Positions 23,422-30,906 of a DNA stretch of 36,355 nt are shown in pieces (the stretch's first letter is position 1; every line of letters begins with the position of its first letter). The translations under genes were made by a program, and so were the position numbers. The DNA comes from a virus, in IMG/VR virus record IMGVR_UViG_3300031630_000011, positions 1 through 36,355 of that record. One strand, 5' to 3'. The notes under the pieces were generated by a model, which was not told the origin of the DNA, did not search any database, and worked only from the letters and a program-made list of their open reading frames with translations.

Positions 23422-23504
23422 ACTCGGGTGGTGGAATTGGTAGACACGTCAGACTTAAAATCTGATGCCCCTTAGGCGTGCGGGTTCGATTCCCGCCCCG
23501 AGTA
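23422..23504 (+). tRNA. tRNA-Leu(TAA)
   Basis: Acceptor ACTCGGG pairs perfectly with CCCGAGT. Anticodon arm TCAGA CTTAAAA TCTGA gives TAA. Long variable arm and T-arm GCGGG TTCGATT CCCGC are regular. Confidence 0.93.
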
Positions 23505-23509
23505 CTTTT

Positions 23510-23605
23510 ATAAGAGAAGCAAGTGAAGCTGATTAAATTGAGATCAAGGTAAAGGTTAACCTCTCATTCATGCAGTAACCTCGAAAGACCCGAAGCTTCT
23601 CTTAT
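23510..23605 (+). ncRNA. Stem-closed small RNA or spacer between tRNAs
   Basis: ATAAGAGAAGC (23510-23520) and GCTTCTCTTAT (23595-23605) form an 11-bp stem that encloses 74 bases with an inner AGGTTAACCT hairpin. The exact fit between two tRNA genes suggests a processed small RNA. No family is recognised. Confidence 0.5.
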
Positions 23606-23612
23606 TTTAATT

Positions 23613-23686
23613 GGATCAGTAGTTCAACTGGATAGAATACAGCACTTCTAATGCTGTGGTTACAGGTTCGAATCCTGTCTGGTTCA
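23613..23686 (+). tRNA. tRNA-Arg(TCT)
   Basis: Acceptor GGATCAG pairs with CTGGTTC. Anticodon arm CAGCA CTTCTAA TGCTG gives TCT, which reads AGA, the main Arg codon of this AT-rich phage. Confidence 0.93.
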
Positions 23687-23698
23687 CATATAAGAATT

Positions 23699-23753
23699 AG
23701 GATGCATGCAGCAACCAAAACCAACTTTATTTAGAAAAGCAAAACTGCATCCT
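23699..23753 (+). ncRNA. Hairpin element with CAGCAA loop motif
   Basis: AGGATGCA (23699-23706) pairs with TGCATCCT (23746-23753). The loop starts TGCAGCAA and is A-rich with an AAAGCAAAA end. The same order, stem then CAGCAA then A-rich loop, occurs at 23271 and 31193. The bases to 23835 hold small hairpins such as GTCTCGGTAGAC (23801-23812) and nothing else recognised. Confidence 0.45.
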
Positions 23754-23839
23754 GTTATTTAAAAAGTGTCTTGCTCCGCTCTGAAGAAATTCAACGACAA
23801 GGTCTCGGTAGACAAAATGCATTTGATTCTACCCAAAAT

Positions 23840-23912
23840 GCCTCTTTAGCTCAGTTGGTAGAGCAGCTCACTTGTAATGAGCAGGTCATCCGTTCGAGTC
23901 GGATAAGAGGCT
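23840..23912 (+). tRNA. tRNA-Thr(TGT)
   Basis: Acceptor GCCTCTT pairs perfectly with AAGAGGC. Anticodon arm GCTCA CTTGTAA TGAGC gives TGT. D-arm AGCTCAGTTGGTAGAGC and T-arm ATCCG TTCGAGT CGGAT are canonical. Confidence 0.94.
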
Positions 23913-24600
23913 CTAATTTAATAGATTGCAAAATAGTAAATAAGCTGACGGGCCAGACAATATAGCTGGAACATATAACCGGACTTATCGCTAGAATGAG
24001 AGATAGACTCATTGATCATTAAAATTAATGGAGAGTATTGAGGCTAATACCCATAGGATGCTCCATATATTTAATAGTAAACCTTTCACCGAGGAAACCC
24101 TTTAAAACAGATTCACAACTGCAGAGGTCGTTAGGTTGGGCAATATGAAATGTGAGTATTGCCCACTATTAAATTTATTGAAACTTTTTATACATTTGTT
24201 ATAGGATATATAAGAGTTCAAAAGAACTCGGCAAGTAGAACTGATGGCTGCCTAATAATGCCACTACCTTTGAATTTTCAGTTGACTGATGGAACTAGAC
24301 ATCATACTATCAAGGACTTAGATACCTTGGGACTTGCAATGAGTCCTTAAACATTGTTGGCAACAACCACTCGAGCCAATATCCCATAAACGAGAGTGGT
24401 CTGAGGAATAAAGACAGGTAATAGAGTCTCCCAGTAATTTGACTTTGTTTTATGTGGTAAGACACTAATGCGTTTAATTGAAAGAAAAGAAACCGTTAAA
24501 ATCTAGTTTAAAAATTCTAATTTAAATGCAAATGCTTTATGGTCCTGGTTTCGGCCAGGATCATAGACATTTGTCAATTATAGAACAAACAAAAAGTAAT
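23913..24600 (+). ncRNA. Long non-coding, hairpin-dense RNA region
   Basis: About 690 bases have no plausible gene but many helices: TGGGCAATA/TATTGCCCA (24137/24157), GAGTTC-AAAA-GAACTC (24214-24229), CAAGG/CCTTG (24311/24325), GGACT/AGTCC (24330/24342), GTTG-GCAA-CAAC (24356-24367), CCACTC/GAGTGG (24367/24394) and a 10-bp stem ATGGTCCTGG/CCAGGATCAT (24539/24555). Large ornate phage RNAs such as GOLLD and ROOL also lie among tRNAs, so a relative or a new class is possible. No family match is claimed. Confidence 0.55.
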
Positions 24601-24607
24601 TAATATA

Positions 24608-24748
24608 ATGCAGAGTAACAACAGTAACGGCACAAGCCAAGTAGAAAGTACAAGAAACACATTTAATAAAAATGTTTCTAATTTAAAAATGTTAGGAAGT
24701 TCTAGAAGAATCCAATGGGATAGTAAAAGAAGACACCGAGCAATTTAA
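24608..24748 (+). CDS. Possible 46-residue basic protein in RNA region
   Basis: ATG 24608 to TAA 24746-24748 encodes a polar protein, Ser/Asn-rich first and Arg/Lys-rich at the end (SSRRIQWDSKRRHRAI). The A-rich stretch before ATG resembles other leaders in the window. It might bind RNA. It could also be chance within a non-coding region. Confidence 0.35.
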   Translation: MQSNNSNGTSQVESTRNTFNKNVSNLKMLGSSRRIQWDSKRRHRAI

Positions 24749-24843
24749 AACAAAGTGAACAGTACTTTAAATACTTCCCATAAGAACAGTGTCCCAGTTA
24801 AAGTCTTTTGCGAGGATATTCGTTATAAAGGATATTCTCTTTT

Positions 24844-24918
24844 GATCGATTAGCTTAGGGGAAAAGCGATCGGGGAGCAATTCCCGATAGATGATAGGTT
24901 CGAGTCCTATATTGATCA
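24844..24918 (+). tRNA. tRNA-like gene with enlarged anticodon arm, identity unclear
   Basis: Acceptor GATCGAT pairs with ATTGATC, D-arm GCTT/AAGC and T-arm ATAGG TTCGAGT CCTAT are sound. The anticodon arm has a 6-bp stem (ATCGGG/CCCGAT) and an 8-base loop GAGCAATT without the usual T33. GCA (Cys) is one possible reading. It may decode unusually, or may be a tRNA mimic. Confidence 0.65.
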
Positions 24919-24923
24919 CATAT

Positions 24924-24995
24924 CGCGGGGTAGAGCAGTGGCAGCTCGTTGGGCTCATAATCCAAAGGTCGGAGGTTCGAATCCTTCCCCCGCTA
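24924..24995 (+). tRNA. tRNA-fMet(CAT), initiator-like
   Basis: Sequence starts CGCGGGG and ends CCCCGCT A, so position 1 (C) does not pair with position 72 (T), the mark of initiator tRNAs. Anticodon arm TTGGG CTCATAA TCCAA gives CAT. The three G-C pairs typical of initiators are two G-C plus one G-T. Confidence 0.85.
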
Positions 24996-25000
24996 CTTTG

Positions 25001-25060
25001 TATGGTAGTAGAAATTAAAGGACTTAACACGCAGTCAGTTCCCTGTGCTACCATATTTTT
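25001..25060 (+). ncRNA. Small stem-loop RNA with T tract
   Basis: TATGGTAG (25001-25008) pairs with CTACCATA (25048-25055), followed by TTTTT. The 39-base loop has CAC/GTG and GGACT/AGTC helices. It may be a small RNA with its own terminator, or a terminator with a long loop. Confidence 0.45.
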
Positions 25061-25069
25061 AAAAGAAAA

Positions 25070-25215
25070 TCAGCCTGATTCCGATGCATAGGATAGGGAA
25101 CGAAGCCCACGGATGACGGGTTTACTTAATATTAAACCTCAACTACTTTCGAGTTTGTTGAATTGTTAAGTAGATTGTCGCGGATGCCGGTCGAATCGTG
25201 AGTCGGATTAGTTGG
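25070..25215 (+). ncRNA. Structured non-coding stretch before tRNA-Ser
   Basis: CTGATTCCGA (25074-25083) can pair, with a bulge, with TCGGATTAG (25204-25212). Inside lie GGTTTA/TAAACC (25119/25133 region) and CTACTT/AAGTAG (25143/25168 region) hairpins. It has no coding frame. Helix ends are approximate. Confidence 0.4.
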
Positions 25216-25244
25216 TAACTCTAAGGTGTACTAAAAGTTACGAT

Positions 25245-25326
25245 GGAGGATTGGACAATGGTTGTCAAACTGTCTTGAAAACAGTCGGGTGTTAAAGCTT
25301 TGCAGGTTCGAACCCTGTGTCCTCCG
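25245..25326 (+). tRNA. tRNA-Ser(TGA)
   Basis: Acceptor GGAGGAT pairs with GTCCTCC. Anticodon arm ACTGT CTTGAAA ACAGT gives TGA. It has the long variable arm and G discriminator expected for Ser. Confidence 0.93.
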
Positions 25327-25343
25327 CTAAAAATACGGGCTAC

Positions 25344-25368
25344 TTTATTACCAATATAGAAAGAATAA
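25344..25368 (+). promoter_or_regulatory. Trailer complementary to tRNA leaders
   Basis: TTTATTACCAATA (25344-25356) is the exact complement of 23253-23265, and its ATTACCAATAT part pairs with 21796-21806. AGAAAGAAT follows, which partly complements TTCTTT of the leaders. A long-range helix enclosing the tRNA blocks may guide processing. Confidence 0.5.
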
Positions 25369-25380
25369 TACATAATACAA

Positions 25381-26072
25381 TGAAAGCACATGTAATTTAT
25401 TTAAGCGGTGATGAATTCTCTGTAAAAATGACAAAGGACGCAGTCGCATCTCTTGAGAAATTCAATATCGAATATGAATTGTTTGATGGTGTATTGGGTA
25501 GAGAAGGCATTAGCGTTCTAGAATCATTTGGTGCAAAACCATCTGTATATGTTAAACGACACGAATGGACTAATGGTACTATAGGATGTTTAGCAAGTCA
25601 TTATATATTATGGGATAAATGTTCAAAGCAAGATGAACCATTTCTAATAATAGAACAGGACGGCATTCTTATTAGAGATCCAAGAGACTTATTACCAGAT
25701 ATTAAAAAGGTGTGTCATTTAGATGCGTATCTTCCTTTTGATAATCTAATAAAAACAAAAGGTTACAATCATTTTGATGTATATAACACTAATCTCAATA
25801 ATTGTGTACCAGGTGTATCACAGCACCCTGAAAATGTATTTTATGATAACTCAACCAAAACAGGTTCCACATTTAGAGGAACGTACGGATATATTATAAC
25901 ACCAGATGGTGCTAAAGATATTTTAAATTTTATTACCAATCATGGTGCATTTCCTTCTGATAGATGTTTATGTACAAACGCTACACATTTACAAAAAGCC
26001 AATAGTTCATACGTTAGATTAAATCCATTTTTTGAAAATTTAAACATACAACGAAAATACTCTTCACGTTAA
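25381..26072 (+). CDS. Glycosyltransferase family 25-like protein
   Basis: This 230-residue protein resembles the LPS glycosyltransferases of family 25: AHVIYLSGD at the start, FDGVLGR, TIGCLASHYILWDKC (residues 63-77) and FLIIEQDGILI (84-94), where the usual acidic pair of the DxD-type motif reads EQD. FRGTYGYIITPDGAKDIL follows. It could modify host surface sugars, phage DNA bases or virion proteins. ATG at 25381 is chosen because the frame upstream runs into tRNA-Ser. Confidence 0.82.
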
Positions 26073-26087
26073 ATTTAAGATCATTCT

Positions 26088-26100
26088 AGATATATAAGAA
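26088..26100 (+). promoter_or_regulatory. Putative late promoter motif before holin candidate
   Basis: AGATATATAAGAA lies 38 bases before the small membrane protein gene and matches the motif at 2056. Confidence 0.45.
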
Positions 26101-26137
26101 TATAGTACACAAGTACACTAAAAATATTAAATATATT

Positions 26138-26386
26138 ATGAAATCAAAAATAATCAACTGGATTAAGGGTTTACTTAATGATGAAAAAGGTAATCCATCA
26201 TCTAAAAGAATAATGGGCTTAGTAGCGGGTTTTTCTTTGTGTATTACAATGATAGCAAATAGTTTCACAGATATCTCAGTAGCACCATCAACACCATTAG
26301 TTAACGCAGTTGCTGCTTTAGCATTTGGAGCATTAGGTTTAACATCTATTGATAAAATATGGAATAACAAGAAAGATCAAGAATAA
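26138..26386 (+). CDS. Small two-helix membrane protein, holin candidate
   Basis: The 82-residue protein has a charged N-terminus, a membrane helix at about 27-43 and a second at about 55-72, then a charged tail, the outline of a holin. It is near the endolysin gene and has a late-type motif upstream. Another holin candidate is at 27369, so which one sets lysis timing is unclear. Confidence 0.6.
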   Translation: MKSKIINWIKGLLNDEKGNPSSKRIMGLVAGFSLCITMIANSFTDISVAPSTPLVNAVAALAFGALGLTSIDKIWNNKKDQE

Positions 26387-26412
26387 TCTCAAATATTACA
26401 ATTAACTAAAAA

Positions 26413-26431
26413 GGACCTTACGGTCCTTTTT
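26413..26431 (+). terminator. Terminator after first holin candidate
   Basis: GGACC-TTAC-GGTCC followed by TTTTT; preceding A bases extend the stem. A strong, compact terminator. Confidence 0.8.
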
Positions 26432-26447
26432 CTTGTTTAGGGATATA

Positions 26448-26462
26448 AGATATATATTAAAA
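26448..26462 (+). promoter_or_regulatory. Putative late promoter motif before Ala/Gly-rich gene
   Basis: AGATATATATTAAAA lies 16 bases before ATG 26478 and directly after a terminator, which supports a start site here. Confidence 0.5.
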
Positions 26463-26477
26463 TACAATAAATCAATT

Positions 26478-27365
26478 ATGGAAAATCAAGGAGAAGCTAG
26501 CAATACAGGAGCATCTGCTGATGCAAATATGGGAACTGAGGTAACCGATTCATCGGCAAGTGCTGGAATTAACGCAAGTGCAGAAGCAAACGCTAATATA
26601 GAAAACGAAGAAACTATCGGTGATGTAACATTAACACAAGAAGCACATGCAGAAGTTGAAGCACATGCAGAAGCAGAATCATCTGCAGGATTTGATGGTA
26701 AAAATGCAACCGTTGATGCTCACGCAGAAGTTGGAGTATCGGCAGAAGTTGGAGTATCTAATACAGTAGAATCTGGTGGTGTAACTAATACAACTGAAGC
26801 TCATGTTGGAGCAGACGCTGATGCATATGTTGGAGCAAGTGGACAAGTTGGAGAAGACGGAGCAGAAGGACATGCTGGAGCAATGGCCGGAGCATCTGTT
26901 AACGCTGGGGTTTCAAATGGTACTTATGATGAAGATGGAAACGGCGCAGAAGCCAGCGCTGGAGTTTCAGCTGGAGCACAAGTTGGTGGTGAAGTTGGAG
27001 GCGGAGCTACAATGGATGACGGTGTTGCAACAATTGGTGTTGATGGTAAAGTAGCACTTCTAGTAGGAGTTGATGTAGATCTTTCAGTAAGTGTAGATAC
27101 TAAACCTACACAAGAAGAAATAAATAAGAAAGCAATAGAAGCAGCTGATGCTTTATTAGCTACACAAGAAGCTGCGAGAGTTGCAAAGGCAACTCAAGAT
27201 GCAGAGGACGAAGCATCACGATTAGCAAAAGAAGCACAAGATGCTGCAACTGCTGCACAATTAGCAAAGGCAACTCAAGATGCCGCAAACGCTGCCCAAT
27301 CAAAATTAGATGATTTGGAACATAAAGCAAAGAAAAGTAAAGCTAATCCTAAAAACTGGTTTTAA
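26478..27365 (+). CDS. Ala/Gly-rich repetitive protein with coiled-coil end
   Basis: This 295-residue protein is built of short alternating repeats (HAEVEAHAEAES, HAEVGVSAEVGVS, SAGVSAGAQVGGEVGGG) over residues 1-200, suggesting a beta-helix or similar stack. Residues about 215-285 form an Ala-rich coiled coil (AKEAQDAATAAQLAKATQDA). ATG 26478 follows a late-type motif; an in-frame ATG at 26433 lies in the terminator. It could be a virion fibre, a decoration protein or a lysis spanin-like factor. No family is recognised. Confidence 0.7.
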   Translation: MENQGEASNTGASADANMGTEVTDSSASAGINASAEANANIENEETIGDVTLTQEAHAEVEAHAEAESSAGFDGKNATVDAHAEVGVSAEVGVSNTVESGGVTNTTEAHVGADADAYVGASGQVGEDGAEGHAGAMAGASVNAGVSNGTYDEDGNGAEASAGVSAGAQVGGEVGGGATMDDGVATIGVDGKVALLVGVDVDLSVSVDTKPTQEEINKKAIEAADALLATQEAARVAKATQDAEDEASRLAKEAQDAATAAQLAKATQDAANAAQSKLDDLEHKAKKSKANPKNWF

Positions 27366-27368
27366 ATT

Positions 27369-27668
27369 ATGGAAAAGGAAAAGAATTCTCATTTCTTACA
27401 GATAGTAAAAAGAATGCTTATTGGTAGAATTGTCATTACATCAGTTGTAATACTTTCTTTCATGGGTGTTATATTTGGAATTGGACATGCAATGCATACA
27501 GATACTGAAATATCGGGCGAATGGAAAGAGATCTTATTATTAATGTTAGGAGCTTTGATTGGATCGTTTGGTAAAGTAATTGATCACTGGTTTAAAGATA
27601 GTGATAAAGACAAACAATTAATAGACAAGATATCTGAGTTAGATAAAAAACAAAATAATGAATTATGA
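27369..27668 (+). CDS. Holin-like membrane protein
   Basis: The 99-residue protein has a basic start, a membrane helix at about 20-41, a short loop and a second at about 51-66, then a charged helical C-terminus. Its stop overlaps the amidase ATG by 4 bases. This tight pairing with the endolysin makes it the better holin candidate. Confidence 0.65.
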   Translation: MEKEKNSHFLQIVKRMLIGRIVITSVVILSFMGVIFGIGHAMHTDTEISGEWKEILLLMLGALIGSFGKVIDHWFKDSDKDKQLIDKISELDKKQNNEL

Positions 27669-28546
27669 TTTTAAAAATTAAATCTAGAGGACATGAAGTT
27701 AAAGAATTACAAGAGTTCTTGGGCCTGGATGCAGATGGTATCTTTGGTAGAGGAACAGAAACTGCTATTAAAAACTGGCAATTCAAGAATGGTCTTATTG
27801 CTGATGGTATTGTGGGTCCTGCCACTTGGGATGCTATGGGTTTGGCTACTACTGACGCTTCGGAGAAAGTATACACAACCGAAAACGGTTTAATAGTAAA
27901 CAAACATTTTTTACCAATCGGTGAATATAAACAAGGACCAATTAAACCAGAATATATGTTTTTACATCATACTGCAGGTTGGCAAAATCCTTATAATGCA
28001 ATTGATCAATGGGGTAGAGATTCTCGTGGAGCAGTAGCAACAGAATTTATATTAGGAGGTTCATCTGTCAAAGGAAACAATGACGAACATGATGGTACAT
28101 TAGTGCAAGCATTTCCAGAAGGAAATTATGGTTGGCACTTAGGTAAGAATGGATCTCAACATATGCATGTTAATTCAGTAGCAATTGAAGTTTGCAATTT
28201 CGGTTATATTAAAAACGGAAAGACATATGCAGGAACAACTGTAGCAGGATCAGAAATAGTTACATTAGCAAAACCGTTTAAAGGATTTAAAACATGGCAT
28301 AGATATTCCAATGCACAAATAGAAGCATTGAGATTATGGATATTATGGATTGGAGAAAGAGACAGTATTGATATTACAGAAGGTTTACCTAAATGGATCA
28401 AAGAAAGTGGTGCAGCAGCATTCGAATGGAATGAGGACGCATATTACGGAAAGGTTAAAGGTATACTTACACATACAAATATTAGAAAGGACAAATACGA
28501 TATGTTCCCACAACAAGAATTATTAGATATGTTAGTGAGTTTGTAA
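27665..28546 (+). CDS. Endolysin: N-acetylmuramoyl-L-alanine amidase
   Basis: This lysis enzyme cuts the amide bond between N-acetylmuramic acid and the stem peptide. Residues 1-60 are a peptidoglycan-binding domain (VKELQEFLGLDADGIFGRGT, DGIVGPATWDAM). Residues about 90-240 are an Amidase_2 domain with zinc ligands in FLHHTAG (His101 or 102), the GWHLG region and KTWHRY. It has no signal peptide, so it needs a holin. The gene overlaps the preceding holin-like gene. Confidence 0.92.
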   Translation: MILKIKSRGHEVKELQEFLGLDADGIFGRGTETAIKNWQFKNGLIADGIVGPATWDAMGLATTDASEKVYTTENGLIVNKHFLPIGEYKQGPIKPEYMFLHHTAGWQNPYNAIDQWGRDSRGAVATEFILGGSSVKGNNDEHDGTLVQAFPEGNYGWHLGKNGSQHMHVNSVAIEVCNFGYIKNGKTYAGTTVAGSEIVTLAKPFKGFKTWHRYSNAQIEALRLWILWIGERDSIDITEGLPKWIKESGAAAFEWNEDAYYGKVKGILTHTNIRKDKYDMFPQQELLDMLVSL

Positions 28547-28547
28547 A

Positions 28548-28617
28548 TTGTTCGTAACTTTTATTAAAATAATTAGCCATACATTTTTTTGTATGGCTTT
28601 TTTTTGTTATATTAGCA
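28548..28617 (+). promoter_or_regulatory. Promoter overlapping a terminator
   Basis: TTGTTCGTAACTTTT (28548-28562) and core TATATTAGCA (28608-28617) flank a terminator hairpin. The promoter serves the gene at 28649. Confidence 0.7.
28575..28605 (+). terminator. Terminator of lysis genes
   Basis: AGCCATAC (28575-28582) pairs with GTATGGCT (28591-28598) and is followed by a T run. It lies inside the spacer of the next promoter, so its T tract may double as the promoter's T-rich box. Confidence 0.85.
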
Positions 28618-28648
28618 GTATAATAAAAACAAATAAAAATAAAACAAC

Positions 28649-29041
28649 ATGAAAAATCCAAAAATTTACAAACACGGCATCGAGATTACAAAACCTTGGT
28701 CTAAAGAGATGTACTCTTACAATGAAGTTGTAAAAGACAAAATGATTGAAGATGTTAAATCTTCTATTAATTTTTTGAATGACGAAGCAACCGCTAAAAA
28801 GTTAGCAAAGATCATTAATCCTTATAGATACGGTGAAGGTTACAATCTTGAAAGTATGAGGTCTGACATGTTGAAGAACGCAACAAACTTTGAAAGTTAT
28901 TGGTTGGCAGAAATATGGGAAGATCTTATTATGGCAGATTTTGTACTACCTAATTTTGGCGAAGGCAATGATGTTTATCATATTATCGGATTTGAATCTA
29001 AAGAAGAAATATTAGAACTACGTAAACAATTTTCGAAATAA
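28649..29041 (+). CDS. Conserved phage protein of unknown function (130 aa)
   Basis: The sequence has KHGIEITKPWSKEMYSYN at the start, INPYRYGEGYNLESM in the middle and WLAEIWEDLIMADFVLPNFG near the end. It recalls hypothetical proteins of large Bacteroidota phages. The next gene starts on its last base. Confidence 0.65.
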   Translation: MKNPKIYKHGIEITKPWSKEMYSYNEVVKDKMIEDVKSSINFLNDEATAKKLAKIINPYRYGEGYNLESMRSDMLKNATNFESYWLAEIWEDLIMADFVLPNFGEGNDVYHIIGFESKEEILELRKQFSK

Positions 29042-29202
29042 TGAGTAAAGTAATATACATGGAACAAACCATATCTGAGATAGCAAGGCTTACAGCAGAT
29101 AAACCTGAAATATTCCAAGCACTATTAAAATCAGGTGAAGTTAGAGAAACAAAAACAGGTGCGAAATATTTAGTCATTGAAACTGAAACAAACGAAATAT
29201 AA
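29041..29202 (+). CDS. Small unknown protein (53 aa)
   Basis: ATG at 29041 shares a base with the previous stop (TAATG). The protein has a helix (TISEIARLTADKPEIFQALLKSG) that may be a small helix-turn-helix, then a strand (KYLVIETE). A DNA-binding role is possible but not shown. Confidence 0.55.
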   Translation: MSKVIYMEQTISEIARLTADKPEIFQALLKSGEVRETKTGAKYLVIETETNEI

Positions 29203-29226
29203 TTCATATAAATCAAAACAAACATT

Positions 29227-29397
29227 ATGGGATTTTTTAATAATATAGTAAGTGCAGTAGTAAAAACGGTAATTATACCAGTTGCTATTGTAAAAGATGT
29301 GGCAAACGTTGCCATGAATGAAGAAGTAGATGCTACTAAAAATCATCTAGAATCAATTGCCGACGATATAGAAGATGCATTCGATGACATCACATAA
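29227..29397 (+). CDS. Small conserved phage protein (56 aa)
   Basis: FFNNIVSAVVKTVIIPVAIVKDV is broken by a charged stretch with DATKNHLESIADDIEDAFDD. This pattern of a semi-hydrophobic helix and an acidic helix is common in T4-like phages. Function is unknown. Confidence 0.6.
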   Translation: MGFFNNIVSAVVKTVIIPVAIVKDVANVAMNEEVDATKNHLESIADDIEDAFDDIT

Positions 29398-29456
29398 ATA
29401 ACTGAAACAAAACAAAGTACGTTAGTATAAATCAAGAACATACAAAAACAAGTCAA

Positions 29457-30896
29457 ATGAAATTAGTAGATGCAATTCGTCAAGATGATGTCGTAACAGA
29501 AAATGGTATGGCAACAAACTCAACTTCTTTAAATACAGTTGTTGATTTATTCTTTAATATCGGAGCAATGAGAGGCCAAGATAAAGCTAGACTTATTAGT
29601 CAATTTTCTTTGGCGTTTAATACTGATCCATTAAGAGCAATGAAGATATTGTTTTGGGCAAGAGATGTTAGAGGTGGTGCTGGTGAAAGACAGATCTTTA
29701 AAGATATTGTACTTTATTTAGCAGAAAACCATACTGCAGCAATTGAAGGAAACTTAAACCTTATTTCAGAATTTGGAAGATGGGATGACTTGTTAGTATT
29801 TGAAGGAACTAAATTAGAAACTAAAGCATTTATATTAATAGCAGAAGCAATAGAAGATAAGAATGGTTTATGTGCTAAATGGATGCCACGTAAAGGTGCA
29901 ACAGCTGCAAAGCTTAGAAACTTTATGGGCATGACACCAAAGCAATACCGTAAAACTATTGTTGGATTAACACAAGTTGTTGAAACATTAATGTGTGCTA
30001 AAGAATGGGAAGCTATTGAATTCTCTAAGTTGCCATCTGTGGCAAGTGCTAGATATCAAAAAGCTTTTTGGAAGAATGCACCAATTGGATATGAAAACTA
30101 TGTGAATGCTCTTAAGAAAGGCGAAGCAACAATTAATGCAGGTGCAGTTTATCCTTATGACATCACTAAGTCTTTACATAGAGGTGATAAAGATGTAGCA
30201 AGCGCACAATGGAAAGCTCTACCTAATTTCTTAGAAGGAGCAACTGAAATGATTTTACCGATGGTAGATACTTCAGGATCAATGTCATGCGCAGCAGGAA
30301 ACAATGCAAATGTAACTTGTATGGATGTTGCAATCTCATTAGGACTTTATATTTCTGAGAGAAATGAAGGACCATTCCAAGATTCTTTCTTAACATTTAG
30401 CGGTTCACCTGAATTACAATATTTAAAGGGAGATTTATACGATAGATTTCAACAAATGAATAGATCTGATTGGGGAATGAATACCAATATAGAAGCCGCA
30501 TTCATGAAAGTATTAGATCAAGCAGTGAAACATGAAGTTAAAGCAGATCAAATGCCAGATAAAATAATGATATTATCAGATATGCAATTTGATGAAGCAA
30601 CAAGTACTAGATCATGGGGAAGCAGAGGAAATACTAACGAATGGAACCCAACCGCACAGCAAATGATTGAAAAATTATACAGTGATGTAGGTTATAAGAT
30701 TCCTAAGATTATTTACTGGAACCTTAATTCTAGACACGGTGATGTACCAGTTGCCTTTGATAAAATGGGAACTGCATTAGTAAGTGGTTTCTCTCCAGCA
30801 ATCTTAAAGTCACTTTTAGGTGGAGATGATTTTACACCATTATCAATAATGGACAAGACAATTATGAATGAAAGATATTCTGATATAACTATTTAA
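29457..30896 (+). CDS. DUF2828/TROVE-like protein with vWA domain (Ro60-like)
   Basis: Residues about 25-260 form an all-helical repeat domain (DPLRAMKILFWARDVRGGAGERQIF, read in two parts) like DUF2828 and related to the TROVE ring of Ro60. Residues about 262-460 are a von Willebrand A domain with a complete MIDAS start, DTSGSMS (271-277). Ro60 binds misfolded RNAs and Y RNAs, some of which mimic tRNA. An ncRNA lies downstream at 31190, as Y RNA genes lie near bacterial Ro genes. RNA binding here is inference. Confidence 0.8.
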   Translation: MKLVDAIRQDDVVTENGMATNSTSLNTVVDLFFNIGAMRGQDKARLISQFSLAFNTDPLRAMKILFWARDVRGGAGERQIFKDIVLYLAENHTAAIEGNLNLISEFGRWDDLLVFEGTKLETKAFILIAEAIEDKNGLCAKWMPRKGATAAKLRNFMGMTPKQYRKTIVGLTQVVETLMCAKEWEAIEFSKLPSVASARYQKAFWKNAPIGYENYVNALKKGEATINAGAVYPYDITKSLHRGDKDVASAQWKALPNFLEGATEMILPMVDTSGSMSCAAGNNANVTCMDVAISLGLYISERNEGPFQDSFLTFSGSPELQYLKGDLYDRFQQMNRSDWGMNTNIEAAFMKVLDQAVKHEVKADQMPDKIMILSDMQFDEATSTRSWGSRGNTNEWNPTAQQMIEKLYSDVGYKIPKIIYWNLNSRHGDVPVAFDKMGTALVSGFSPAILKSLLGGDDFTPLSIMDKTIMNERYSDITI

Positions 30897-30906
30897 AACA
30901 AAAAAC

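Noticed and set aside
22370-24843. tmRNA or RNase P RNA
   Set aside because: No tag frame with Ala-Ala end and no tRNA-Ala-like ends for tmRNA; CCGAGGAAA at 22655 and 24090 recalls RNase P but the other conserved parts are absent.
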